Origin: Pholiota molesta
Lineage: Eukaryota > Basidiomycota > Agaricomycetes > Agaricales > Strophariaceae
Direction: 5' to 3'
Length of the DNA stretch: 64,000 nt
Assembly: GCA_014925825.1 (NCBI GenBank)
Contig: JACGCK010000038.1
Coordinates: 1-64,000, forward strand
Shown here: positions 1-11,303 of the stretch, piece by piece
Layout: every line of letters starts with the position of its first letter
Numbering within the stretch: position 1 is the first letter of the stretch
Program-made: the position numbers and the translations under genes
Notes under the pieces: model-generated
Seen by the model: only the letters and a program-made list of their open reading frames with translations
What the model was told of the DNA's origin: nothing
Database searches by the model: none

Positions 1-9
1 ATCATTTTT

Positions 10-1127
10 CTAGTTATTCGCCTCCGCATCATTCTGCTTTAACTCAGCCCAACTCTTTCCCGGAAACCCAAAATAATCAGGTAACAAATTCCACGCGCAC
101 AGCTGTCGCTCAAAATAAATTTGCCGTGCCTCCAAGATACATTGGTAACATCGCTCCTGCCTGCTTTCCCATTCAATCCTGCTGAATAGTGTTCGTCCAT
201 TTTCGCCTTTGGAGAAGGAAACGATGTGTCTTCTATATGGTTTTTCACGCAGCTAGGTAGCACTGTAGGCGTCATGTTGACAATGTCGACTTGCGAAATT
301 CGAGTACGACCAGACAGACACCAGATCTTGTAGATAGAATCAATTTTGGATGAGTTGATAAGTAATGATTATCTTGGCTGCCGTCAGGAGCAAGGAGGCG
401 ACCTATCCGATACAGAGCAACTGGCAAAAATTGCAATAGTCCACAGTTTTTGGAAAGTTCGACGATTGAGAAAAGTCGGGCCATTTGTTTGGCTCTCTCG
501 TCTTCTGTCAATCGCGCGACAGATGTGCTGCAGCGGGCCATAAATTCTTTAAGTTCTGTTGGATTAAGCATCTCGAGAACCCGGATGGCTTTTTTGCGCA
601 AAGTCCAGAATTCGTACTTGGTGCTGAGGCGCAGGACACCGGATATACTTTGCAGTGCAATGTCCTCGTTGCCTGAGCGTATCGCGAGTTCGAGTTCTTG
701 AACATAGCTATTAAATAAATCAAATTGAATGATCTTCGCTCATCCGAAAGTTTAATGAATTGAAGTGGACGTACTCTAGATTATAAAGCGCTTCCAAGAG
801 CATACTTAGTTCATCTGAATTATCCTCCAATTTTACGACAGGACATCCGTCGAAGGTATTTTCATTATCCAAGGATCCATCGTTAGGCTGTGGCATGGCC
901 ATCATGTCTCTAAATATGGCAGAATGTTGGCAGATAATGGTGCGGTGGATGCGATATCGAATGGAAGTGGCCTGAATGACAAGTGATCCATCGTCGAACC
1001 AAAGTTTGGGGTGCGGCTTGCTTTCGATGATATTCATCAAACGGGGGTGGTCATTCTCTTCGTAGGGAGATTTGTTCGAAGGTAGAATGCTACCTTCAAA
1101 TTTGGCTGATGCATGATCTCCTTCCAT
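10..1127 (-). CDS. BTB/POZ domain protein (basidiomycete family)
   Basis: Minus-strand gene of at least three exons. Exon 1 (1127-775) starts at the Met of MEGDHASAK and carries the BTB fold, with the typical HPKLWFDDGSLVIQ and YRIHRTIICQHSAIFRDM stretches. A GTACGT donor (774) and a TAG acceptor (708) join it to exon 2 (from 707), which continues as YVQELELAIRSGNEDIALQS and STKYEFWTLRKKAIRVL, the helical region that follows BTB in this fungal family. The last exon contains a CYQCILEARQIYFERQLC motif and a SWAELKQ end, with a TAG stop at 12-10. BTB proteins usually mediate dimerisation and, in some families, cullin-3 binding; no partner can be read here. The exon 2/exon 3 splice (between about 430 and 250) is not settled. 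An alternative start at 1214 exists but adds residues not typical of the family. Confidence 0.8.
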
Positions 1128-2344
1128 GCCAAGATACACGACAATGGAGACAAGACAATCTTGGAGGACTTTCCGAAACGAAAACGCCTGGTCGAAAAGC
1201 TTACCTAATACCAAGAATCTCCCACCGAACTGGTTTTGGGTAATTGATTCGCACGATTTACGATCAGTGATGGTGACTTGGTGAGCGACATAGCTGGGTA
1301 AATTTCGAAGTTCAGGTTGGTTCGAACTTCGAAGATGTATTTAGTGGCGTATGGATCTGGTATGGATTCAAGATATTATCTACCGAGATATTTACAATTA
1401 TTTTCTAATCGCAACATTTCTAGACATGAGTGTAGCCTTCATGTAATTGCGCGTGTCAATGGCTTTGGCGTGGCTGCATCATTGATTGAAGAGGCGATTA
1501 CCTGCTGATTATCTGACAGTAGTTGTTTGATGGTGTAGAACATGTACTATTCCATCGTTGCATGGACAACTAATAGATTCCAAAGATTCCAATTATATCC
1601 ACGTATCACCTACCTTGTCTATCTCCTCGGATAATTATATTTTTGAATGGAGCAATTTTGTGCACAATGATCAGACTGCTCAATACTGGGCCGTCTCTGT
1701 TATGATTGTGATCCAAGCATGTTACCTTATCTTCTAACCTCGACCCAACCTCGACCTTATTGTTCAGTTTTTGATATCCCGGTGCGAGATAAAATTACTA
1801 TTTTGAGACTACGTGCTACCTGAGCTTCATCTCGAGGAGTATTGGTCGCGGAATATGCAAGGAATATGTCAATAATTTTCCGTGCGCCGTCGTCGCCGTC
1901 GTGCCGCGTTAGTCACCTCCCGTGATCAATTTAATAGTCCTTGCTCCGAGTGACATGCTGCAGCTTTATGGCAACTTTATTTATGGCAGAAAAAATATTT
2001 GTCTGAGCAGCAGTTTCATAACTTGAATTCCTCCATGCCTCTGTCCTTGACCACAGCGAGAAATGGTTTGGGCAGATTTAATGCATGCGGTGATAATTGT
2101 GGACGCGAGTCGCGATCGTTACCAACGCGTCGTCATTGTATGTTTTACTCATCTCCACGTGCCAAGTTCGCCGTTGAACGTTGAGACTCCGCTGGCATCG
2201 CGTTGGAGGATTGATATGTCGAGATCCAGCCATATATATAATCCCATGTTCTATCGATATGTCCTAAGACACCCCTTATCATCCCCTTTTTCTCTTGCCA
2301 CCCTCACGATCTCAACCAAGCGCGCCCTTAGCTACAAACGGGTT
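1128..2344. other. Intergenic region between BTB gene and GH15 gene
   Basis: This divergent spacer holds no convincing gene. It contains short GTC-rich triplet runs near 1890-1910 and the likely promoter of the GH15 gene close to its right end. Open frames here are short and have no recognisable motif. Confidence 0.5.
2233..2242 (+). promoter_or_regulatory. Putative TATA box of the GH15 gene
   Basis: An AT run of the form TATATATAAT lies about 105 bp upstream of the GH15 start codon at 2345, a spacing that fits a fungal TATA box with a short 5' leader. Position and sequence are seen; function is inferred. Confidence 0.4.
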
Positions 2345-5300
2345 ATGAATCTAGTCAACCCAAGGGACGAGCGCGGGTACTTACCCATCGCGGACCACGG
2401 CCTGTAAGCACTGTATTGCTCATGATGAGGGTTTTAGCACTCATCAGATTCTGTATAGTATTGGAAATCTTCGGACGGCAGCGTTAATTAGCGTTGACGG
2501 ATCCAGTGAGCCCTTCACACAGTGAAGAACGACGGATACGTCATTAACGGGCGCCTGTTCTATTAGTCGAAAGTTACTGCGTGCCCAACTTCGACTCGCC
2601 TTCGGTCTTTGCGCGTATTCTCGACAAGGACAAAGGAGGGCACTTCTCGATAATGCCAACCGTCCCGTTCTCAACGAAGCAGAACTATCTGGCTAGTTCG
2701 AATGTGAGTGATTTCATTTCGGTCTCTCGCGGGGAGTCGCGGCGATGTGGCAGACGGCGAAGGAGTGGGGGATGATGATGGCGTGGCAGACGTCGCTTGG
2801 GTGTTTGGAAATTGAGGACCGGGCGGAGTTTCCTGTGAGTGTATTTTCTGTGTCTTTTTTGGGTGGTTCCGAGCTCATGTACGGATCTAGGAAAATCTGT
2901 GTGAGATTTGGGAGAATTTCTCGAGAGCGAACGTGAGCGTGGGGGGAGAACACGGTGATGAGGCCGCAATTGCCGTCAAATTCTCTCTCCCGGAATCCGG
3001 ATGGACATATGATGATGCTGGGTGTATTCCCGTGATTTCATTTCAGTCTCTCGCGGAAACATGCGTCTGGCAATCCGTGTGCTATAAAGATCATGGGAGG
3101 AGTCGGAGGACGTTGTGATTGACGTTCTGCCTGGATTGGTGTGAACTGCTTGATGGTCAAATTTTCGTCTTGTTTATCATCTCCCGGATAGACCCAGGTT
3201 GCTGGATTTATTCCGCAGATAGGCGCGCAAAGGGCCGCAGCGCATGATTGGAAGGAATGTTGACTCTTAGAAACTATCTTTAATCGCCATTTTACAGGTG
3301 CTTCAAACCAAATTCATGAATGACCAAGGTGTCGTTAGCGTTACAGGTACAATTATATCGTCTGTATCAAACTTGGCATTTAATCCAGCCTTTTTGCAGA
3401 CTTCCTTCCGCGGCCACGCAAAGACAATCCCTCTAGCCCTGCCTCGAGCAAGCCCCTCCTCCCATGGCTCATCCGACGCATTGAATGCATTCGCGGCCGT
3501 GTCCCCATCCAAGTACAATGTGCCCCGGCCTTCAACTACGCGCTGCACTCGCACGAAACCTCCATTGTCGACGACGATTCGCTCCCGTCCTCCGCCGCGC
3601 CCCAGAAGAAAGCCGTGTTCGTCTCGCCCGACCTCACGCTTGACCTGAGGTACGTCGTGGAGCAGACGCCTGCCGGGTCGGACGGGACCCCGCCCGAGGT
3701 GGCTCTGGAGTTCCTGGACCTCTCGGCGAAGGGCCATAAAGGGCTCGCAGTGCAGAGCAACATCCATCTTGTAGAAGGGCAGTGCGTGACGTTTGTGCTG
3801 AGGCCGCCGCCGGCGCGTACGATACCCCTCCCGTCGGAGAAAGAGGACGCCGCTGTGGCCGTGCAGGCCTTGCACGAGAGGGGGCTGTCTTCGGGGTTGG
3901 ATTCGAAGGCGTGGCGCCTCACCGTCGAGAGCGCGCCGCGCGCCATTGATGATCCCCTCCTAACAAAGGACCTTTTGGGGTCGCTTCTGCAGGTGCGCCT
4001 GTCTTCTGAAAATTTGACGATGTCTGTTTTTGCTGAGCGTTATTGGATGTGTGAATAGGCTACCAACAGGTATTGGTATGAGTGGGTGTCTCAGTCCACG
4101 TACAAGGGTTCATGGAAAGAGGCCGTCATGCGGAGCGCGCTGGCGCTTAAGCTCCTGGTGTACGAGCCTACTGGGGCAGTGGTCGCGAGCCCTACGTTCA
4201 GTCTTCCGGAGTACATTGGTGGCGTGCGGAACTGGTGCGTGATATGCTCATGTCCGTGTGAGCGGTATTTTCTTATTTGCTTTTGCGCGCGGTTTACAGG
4301 GATTATCGATATTCGTGGATCCGAGATTCGTCGTTCACGCTTTACGCGCTTATCCGACTTGGTTTCACTGAAGAAGCGAATAGTGGGCTTTTGTCACTTC
4401 TCTGTCCACGTCACCTTGTCTGATATATTTTCCTTTGTGCTCCATTTCAGCGTACCTCGAATTCATCTTTGAGCGCCTGAGGAATAAAAACCCGGATGGG
4501 AGTCTGCAAATTATGTATACTATCCACGGTATGTACACTTTCGCTTTCCCATTAAGTCATCGGGGTATTGATGTAAACAATTCAACACAGGCGGCAAGGA
4601 CCTCGAGGAAATAGAGCTTACTCACTTGGACGGACATAAAGGCTCGCGCCCTGTGCGGATTGGGAACGGCGCAGCGGACCATGTACAGCTGGTGCGTGAT
4701 ATGATCACCCATGATATATACACGAGCGATTGCATGTTGACCTTATAATGGACGGTTCAGGATATTTATGGCGAATTGTGAGCTGCTTTTACGCTTGTAT
4801 CGTTTACGCTGTTTCACAGAGAGTAGGATGGATTGTATCTACCTTGGACAGAAGGTATGTCCGATTTGTTCAATTTCTGTCTTTCTTCTGTTGTATTGAT
4901 TCTTTGGATTCTATTAGTTCGGAAAGCCATTGGTGAGCCTCTGCGGTCTTTTACGCGATTTTGTTGTTGTGACGCTTTCGCAACTACTTTATGCTGTGTT
5001 TAGGCTTATGACGATTGGTAAGTCGGATCATCGCGTATACGTTGTCCATTCAGTGCTAAGACTGCTCCAGGGTACTCGTTAGAGAACTGTACGCTTTTGA
5101 TCTATAAAACATTTGCCTCTCACTCATTCCTGTGTTCTTTATAGTGTTGACTGTAAGTCTCGCACTATGCTAGGCCCTTTGGAGTCTCAATCTTTTTCTT
5201 CTTAGATGTTGTTTCGATTTGCAAGAGCCCTGACTTGTACGCCTTCTTTCCTTTAATCTGTTCCAGTCGCACTGATTTTGTATAACCAGATCGATTTGGT

Positions 5301-6611
5301 ACATTGAACACTTTGAACGCGTGGTTCCGCTTACTGACTGAATGACGTAGGGAAGTTCGTGGTGAAAAGAAGAACTTTACAGTAAGCGCTCTTTTTTCCA
5401 TTGCTGTTCACGTTCTCATTATATTTTTTCAGTATTCGAAAGTAAGCTGCTCTCTTTCTAGCATGTGGCTCGATGATTAAGCGCCATACCCTAGGTCATG
5501 TTGTGGTGCGTTTCTTGAGCTTCCTCCTACAATCTTCACATACCAATGCCGAGAATGCTTAGGGTTGCAATCGATCGCGGATTGCGTTTGGCCGACAAGC
5601 GGTCTCTTCCCTGTCCCAATCGAACTGTATGGCTAGCCGCTCGTGACAGTCTATACGAAGAGATTATGGACAAGGCATGGAACAAGGAGCACAAGTTTTT
5701 CGGGCAGAGCTACGAAGACAACGATGTCCTGGATTCGGCTGTGCTCATCATGCCCTGGTATTTTTCATGCATGCTGTGCGTAATAGTCGTAGTCCCCTTC
5801 CACGTTCCGCTTCTGACGTTTTCTGATTTTGATTGCAACATACTCGCATCCTAGTCTGATCCTAGGTTCGTCAGTACCCTCAACCAGATAATGAAGACAC
5901 CGGAGAAGGGCGGCCTTACCTCGAACGTGCGTTACCGCCACTCTCATGCACGCGCCGCAAAAACCCTTTCTGATTGATGAATTCGATTCTTAGAATCTCG
6001 TCTACCGCTATGATGTGAAGAAATCTGATGACGGTGTAGGTGGAGAAGAAGGCACCTTCTGCTTGTGTACCCTCTGGTGCGTTTCCATTTCTCGTTTCCT
6101 TTATTCGACCGAATTAGGTGGAATCTAACTGCGTTTTTCTTTCACCGTCGCTGATAGGTGCATCGAGGCATTGACGCGTGCAGGAGAGATTGATAAGAGG
6201 CTGCTCCCCAAGGCAGTGAACATGTTCGAGGCAAGTCACTTCTTGTTGTTAGGCCGCATGAATGGGAGCATTACACTTATATCTCGTTGTAGGATTTCCT
6301 ACTCTATCTAAACCATGTCGGTCTTTGCACGGAAGAGATTTCTGACGCGGGCGAAGCGTGCGTATCCTTTCGCAATCAATGCCATATGACATACTGAACA
6401 CAGCTGCGTCATGTCCGCTTTTTATTATGGTTTTTAATTTTATCTGCGCTTCGCAGTTTGGGCAATGCCGTCCAAGGATTTACGTACGTCTGAATCGCTT
6501 TCTTTCCTGCAATGTTTTTTTTTAAACTATGTGTCGGTTTTCAGCCACGTCACCCTCATATCCGCAGCTTATAATCTATCAAGGACGCTCAACAAGCAAA
6601 GCATTCAATAA
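2345..6611 (+). CDS. Glycoside hydrolase family 15 protein (glucoamylase/trehalase-like, with trehalase-type N-terminal domain)
   Basis: Twenty-seven exons, all phase-compatible, sum to 2118 nt (705 aa): 2345-2403, 2459-2505, 2567-2703, 3298-3346, 3400-3992, 4059-4234, 4300-4382, 4451-4528, 4591-4691, 4761-4777, 4827-4854, 4918-4932, 5004-5017, 5071-5088, 5145-5152, 5206-5236, 5290-5298, 5351-5381, 5433-5441, 5495-5505, 5563-5779, 5855-5926, 5994-6076, 6158-6230, 6293-6357, 6457-6483, 6545-6611. The N-terminus reads [18 protein letters not shown] and [17 protein letters not shown] (trehalase-type N-terminal beta domain). The catalytic (alpha/alpha)6 part has [34 protein letters not shown] (candidate catalytic acid Glu) and [11 protein letters not shown] (candidate second Glu). 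No signal peptide is visible, so it probably acts inside the cell on an alpha-glucoside such as trehalose or maltodextrin; the substrate cannot be fixed from sequence. Intron 24 uses a GC donor (6231). The exon 21 end is the least certain junction. Confidence 0.9.
2704..3297 (+). repeat. Oversized GH15 intron with a 25-bp direct repeat
   Basis: Intron 3 is 594 nt, about ten times its neighbours. A 25-bp sequence beginning GTGATTTCATTTC occurs at 2708-2732 and again at 3032-3056 with one mismatch, 324 bp apart. This suggests an insertion or internal duplication inside the intron. The DNA between the repeats has short open frames but no recognised protein. Confidence 0.6.
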
Positions 6612-6823
6612 TCTAGAAGGTCGTTGCCGCTTCGGTATAGGCCCTGGCGAGTGGGTCGGCCTCGTTCAGATGCCGAAAGTAGCTTGTATTTGTATCACTT
6701 GAGCGATGCTAAATGAGCATGTAATAGTACCTAGTCAAGGCTGCATGCATCATTCGGAGCGTTTGTCTTTGGATATGGATTAATGACTGGCTAATAATTT
6801 GTAGGTACAGAGACACGAAATCG

Positions 6824-9800
6824 TTAAATATCATGTGCTTGTTCATGGCCAAAATATGCGACTTTAATCTTCCTACCCTCCAATCCAGACACGACCACTT
6901 CTTGCTTGTCTCCCGGAATGAGATCCAGTGCGTTGTCGCTCCATCTGAGTTTGGTGGAGGGATCATCAACGGAGAGAACGACACATTTGGCAGGGCGTTC
7001 AACGCTCAGTGTAAGTCTCGTCTGGCCGTTGTCTTCGACACTCGATATCTTCAAACCTGGGACAGGCGGTTGTAAAAACCTGTACGGCTCTGGCCAGTCA
7101 GAATATCGCGCCAAAATCTCTCCGGACGCCGCGTCAATCAAGCGAGCGCTTGCAACCACATTGGCCGACTCGACAGAAAGAGGATCACCAGCGGAGACGC
7201 CTTCCCGAGACGGACCTGGAACGCGGATCTTCAATAGCTCTGTGGACTGGTTGGGCAGCAATACGACGTCGTGAACTTCTGATTGTACCCATTCTGGGGA
7301 GAGGAGATCATGGAATGTAAGCTCCAACTTCGCCGATCGTGCGGTGAGTAGGCTGTTTGTGCCCCAGACATCGAGAGTCGCATAGGATGTCTGAATGGCT
7401 CCGAACTCGTAAAACTATAAATGATGGGTTTCACAGTGAGTTAAAGTCCTGGCCGCCATATATGGGGAAGGGAGAAAATCATACCTGGCGTGGTCTATCG
7501 TTGTCCCTGTTCTTTACGACCTATTGAATTATCATAAGTAAACCTATTCACCAAGAATTGGGTGTATTATTCACCGTGCGGAACATGCCAACAGTGATTG
7601 GAGCTAATTGACGAGCGATCGTGAAATAGACCGGTTTAGGACGCAGCTTTCAAACATTCCGTTAGATCGCCTCGCGGGGGCCTCTTCAGCCAATATAGGG
7701 AACGTACGAAATAATCCGCAATGGCCCATGAAACGACTGGCCAACAATCATTCAGCTGCCAAACAAGCACGCCTGCGCACTTTTGTTGGAAATACACAAT
7801 ATGAGAAGACATTTTGAAACGAAGAAATTTGGAACATACATATTCGTGTCCACGTCCGCGCCATTCCCGCCTCCAAACACGATACGCAAAGCTAACAGCT
7901 TCCGATTGCATTAGCTGGGTATTGAAAACATGGCTGTCGTTATCGCCTTGTTCGTTAGGTTATAGGCTTAAGCGATGGTAAGAAATGAGGCTCACGTCTC
8001 GAAATCGGAAGTCAATCTAAAATTCTCGTTCATGACAATGGCAAACCTGCGCTCAAAACTTCCCGCTTTCGTATGCTGCGCCATGAGCTGCGACTGCGCA
8101 TAATACTGGGATTTATCGGCGTCCTGCATCCAATATTTGATCGTGCTCATCGAGGGCATACCCGGAATGCCGAATTCACTAAAAATGGGCAATTTCAGTT
8201 TAATATGCATCAACGTGGTTGCTTCATACCTGACGAAGCGACCTCCTAAACGGTCGTATTCCTGGTACTGAAGCTCCTTGCCTCCCCATATGTTCCATTG
8301 GTGGACATCGCCGATAGTCGGATCGCTGGTGTCCCAGCCTTTCCCTCCGTACGGAGATCCTCTATGATAGGGTATTTGAGGATCTGTTAATCTCGAAACG
8401 ACTTCAGGCAAAACGTGTTCGTAGATGAGTCGTGCAGGTAACTCTCCGATTCCTGGGTTCGAAATTAGGGGGGGAAAAATCAACAGCATATAAAACTAAA
8501 ATACGCACCGCCCCATTGTAAGACCTGTTGATAGTCTTCGTTATTACCACAAAAGCAGACAATAGAGGGATGGTGTCGCAGGCGAGTAACGTTGTCTTCT
8601 GCCTCCTTCTTAACGTTGGCTACGAAGTCGTCGTGGGCAGGGTAGACGCCACACGCAAACTGGAAGTCTTGCCATACCACTATACCAAGTTCTATTGTTC
8701 AAATCACCCAATAAGCTACATCCATGCGTCAGATGTTTAAAAGAGGATAACGCACCGTCGCAGATATCATAAAAAATATCGGGCTCATATATACCTCCTC
8801 CCCACAGGCGAACCATATTTTGGTTTCCATCGCGGAGCAGCGTTAACCAGTCCCTATAACGCTCTTCCGAAATTGTTGTGAGGAAGTTGTCGGCGGGAAC
8901 CCAATTCGAACCTGATAATCATGGGCGATTAGGTACTACGACAAAAAAATAGGACAAAATCGCGAAATTTATTACCTCCCATGAACATGCGCACGCCATT
9001 GATTTCGAACAGGAAGGTCGTCCCAGTACCATATTGATCGGGTTGGGACAAGGGTTCTTGGACAAGGTTCACTGTACGAAATCCTACCCGTTGCGTTTTC
9101 CTGTCGATTTGCGTGTCGTTCTAGAACGTGCAATTAGCTTGCAAGGTCATCAAAAATTGCACAAGGAGAGATACTCACCGGTCCTACCAGCGACACCTCG
9201 ACGGTGTACATCGTTTGATTTCCATAATTCACTGGCCACCAAAGCTCGACACCCTCGGACTGAAGATTATTCCAGGCCAGGGAACCATTTGGGGCGGTGC
9301 CTAGGCCTGGAGCACCATCCCAGGCGGCGATCTCTAAGCGTTCCGTCTTCAGAATTCGGCCCTGCTGGTCGACCATGGTGACAACTAACGCAGAGGTCTC
9401 CCAGGAGCCATCGAGTGTGATGTTAACTTTCAGCGACGCAGTGTAGGTTCCATCATCAAGAATTTTGGCTAATGCGGACACATTCGCCTCCTTGATTCGA
9501 GCGTTGTAAGCAGTAAAAGTGATGGGTCGATATGGTCCACAGGTCATCAACTCGGGACCCTTGGCGTTCTATCAGAACATAACCGAGGTTAAATCAAATG
9601 AGTACATGCACTCACCCAATCCCAGCTTCAATTGAGAAAAATAGAATCAATATGACGATACAACTATAATATGGCATGCGTTAACTCACCGCCAGTCGTA
9701 TTGAGCCTTCCTCACATATACGCGACTAGGATCTCCCAGGTTCGTTGATCCCGCACGTACTTTACCGAGTCTCCCTTCTTCGTATTTAGCTAGCGCCTTC

Positions 9801-10403
9801 GCTGATTTGAAGTGGAGGAGTAGGGTGTTTCTCTCCTCGAGACTAGTTTTGTTCTCATCGAGGACCAGAGAGTGTGTATAAGTCCTAAACATGTTATCCG
9901 TCGACAAGATCTTCGCGCCATTCTATGGTGAGCATGGTAAGATATAAGTCGCTGAACGAGTTATTCTTTATTCGGAATCGTACCAGATAGACGTCGCAAA
10001 TCGTGTCAAGCCCTTCGAATGTCAAGAGTCCGTGTTTGTAGGTCCCGGATGACTCGAATGCAAATGAATACTTGTAAAGCCATTCAACGTCTCCGACCCC
10101 TGAAAATCAAATGATGCGAAGTCAGGACGCAACATCATATCAAACTGATAATTTCTTACATTGAACTTTGTGCTCGTTGAATCCGATATAAGGATCTGGT
10201 ATTGCGCCAACCTTCAGAAGCTCGACGTGGATGTCCGAAGGCATTGAAGAGACCCTCTTCCACCCCTGAGTGACGTCATTAGCTTCATCGATCACATTGA
10301 TAGTCGACAGTTCGCGCTGTTTCCAAGACCAGCTTTCGGTATCGTTAAAAACCCGCGTTTCGACTGCTGAAGAGTGGGCCATTGGCGAAGGCGTTACTGG
10401 CAT
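6824..10403 (-). CDS. mndB: Beta-mannosidase, GH2 family (intracellular B type)
   Basis: Fifteen phase-consistent minus-strand exons give 2739 nt (912 aa): 10403-10160, 10099-9984, 9922-9690, 9625-9616 (10-nt exon), 9559-9179, 9120-8976, 8911-8756, 8691-8509, 8452-8230, 8178-7996, 7933-7840, 7779-7708, 7646-7575, 7520-7485, 7414-6824. It hydrolyses terminal beta-mannosyl residues of manno-oligosaccharides (EC 3.2.1.25). The order is GH2 sugar-binding domain (WSWKQRELS near the start, QYDWRWDWGPELM), Ig-like domain, then TIM barrel with MVRLWGGGIYEPDIFYDICD, FCGNNEDYQQVLQWGG (acid/base Glu in NNE), SEFGIPGMPS (nucleophile Glu) and GVLVWQLNDCWPV. No signal peptide is seen, and its length is close to the approximately 850-910 aa of the fungal B clade. 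A Met seven codons downstream (10382) is an alternative start. It ends 212 bp from the convergent GH15 gene. Confidence 0.93.
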
Positions 10404-10443
10404 GGAAAATGAGTATCGAAATACCTATGCAAGATTGAGGTTG

Positions 10444-10451
10444 CTTATATA
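10444..10451 (-). promoter_or_regulatory. mndB: Putative TATA box of the beta-mannosidase gene
   Basis: Read on the minus strand, TATATAAG lies about 41 bp upstream of the start codon at 10403, with a pyrimidine-poor leader between. The match and spacing are seen; promoter function is inferred. Confidence 0.5.
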
Positions 10452-10687
10452 TCCTCTCCTGTACTGTCCCATGGTATCAAGTCGCCTGACCTTGATCAGC
10501 CTCAAAATGGACACGTGTATAGCGCCAAGAATCCGAAATACAATATTGTAATAAATACATACCTATTCTCGGTCCGTGCTATCTCGTACCTTCAATTGAT
10601 AATAACATAGGCCCGGAAGAGCCTGCAGGTTTAAAATTGTCACGAAGAGGAAAGGCTGGCTGGTCATCGATCATCATCAAAGTTCAC

Positions 10688-11042
10688 GGTCGCTGAAGTT
10701 GTTGAAACGGTAGGAGGTTTAATCTTGGAGACTGTAACATCATGAATAGTAGCTGAGCCTCTTCCTTCGACCCTAGGGAGTTCAGTCAACATGCGTATTT
10801 TCCCACTGCAAATAAGCCAATACGAACTTGAATGATTCCTCATCTAACACGCCAGGTAATCCAAGGATATTCAACTGATTCTGACCGGCTTTGACTGCGA
10901 ACTTGAAAAGACGCGTAATTTCTGCGCGTCCAGAATATACGGCAACGCTAATGATTTTGCTATCCTTCGTTGAGACGAGCTCAATCGTGTTGATGAATTG
11001 GGATGCGGGAGGAGCTCCATTGACAGTGTTCGAGGGCGACAT
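10688..11042 (-). pseudogene. Inverted N-terminal fragment (DUF4140 domain) of a DUF4140/DUF4139 protein
   Basis: Two minus-strand exons, 11042-10828 and 10772-10688, join in phase. They encode a start Met, a NTIELVSTKDSKIISVAVY stretch, SGRAEITRLFKFAVKAGQNQ and GLPGVLDEESFK, then VEGRGSATIHDVTVSKIKPP. This is the N-terminal DUF4140 domain of the eukaryotic/bacterial 'mucoidy inhibitor A-like' family. After about 119 residues the frame runs into a stop (TGA near 10660). The rest of the family protein, starting with its coiled coil, lies next door on the opposite strand (11304-13122). The order exon 2, exon 1, body is what a simple local inversion of promoter plus exons 1-2 would produce. Biochemical function of the family is not established. 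Confidence 0.8.
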
Positions 11043-11127
11043 TTAGTGAATGAGCGCTGGGGCTGGTTCATGAACTACTGGAGATGGATAGGGAGGTAAG
11101 AGGAAATATTCATCATACGAAGCCAAA

Positions 11128-11135
11128 CTTATATA
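11128..11135 (-). promoter_or_regulatory. TATA box inverted together with the DUF4140 fragment
   Basis: TATATAAG on the minus strand lies 86 bp upstream of the fragment's start codon at 11042, preceded by a CCACGCCC element. It was probably the promoter of the whole gene before the inversion. Confidence 0.45.
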
Positions 11136-11303
11136 CTGCCAGGGCTGGGCGTGGCTGGATATATAGTTCAACTGTCTGACATGATTGTTGTCACCGTTGA
11201 GCGCTTGAGCGGCGTTAACGATAAATGGCATGCCGTGACATAACCATGATTTTAAGTAGTAGTAGCCAATCAAAAAATTGTAACGCGTCATGTACTTACG
11301 CGG

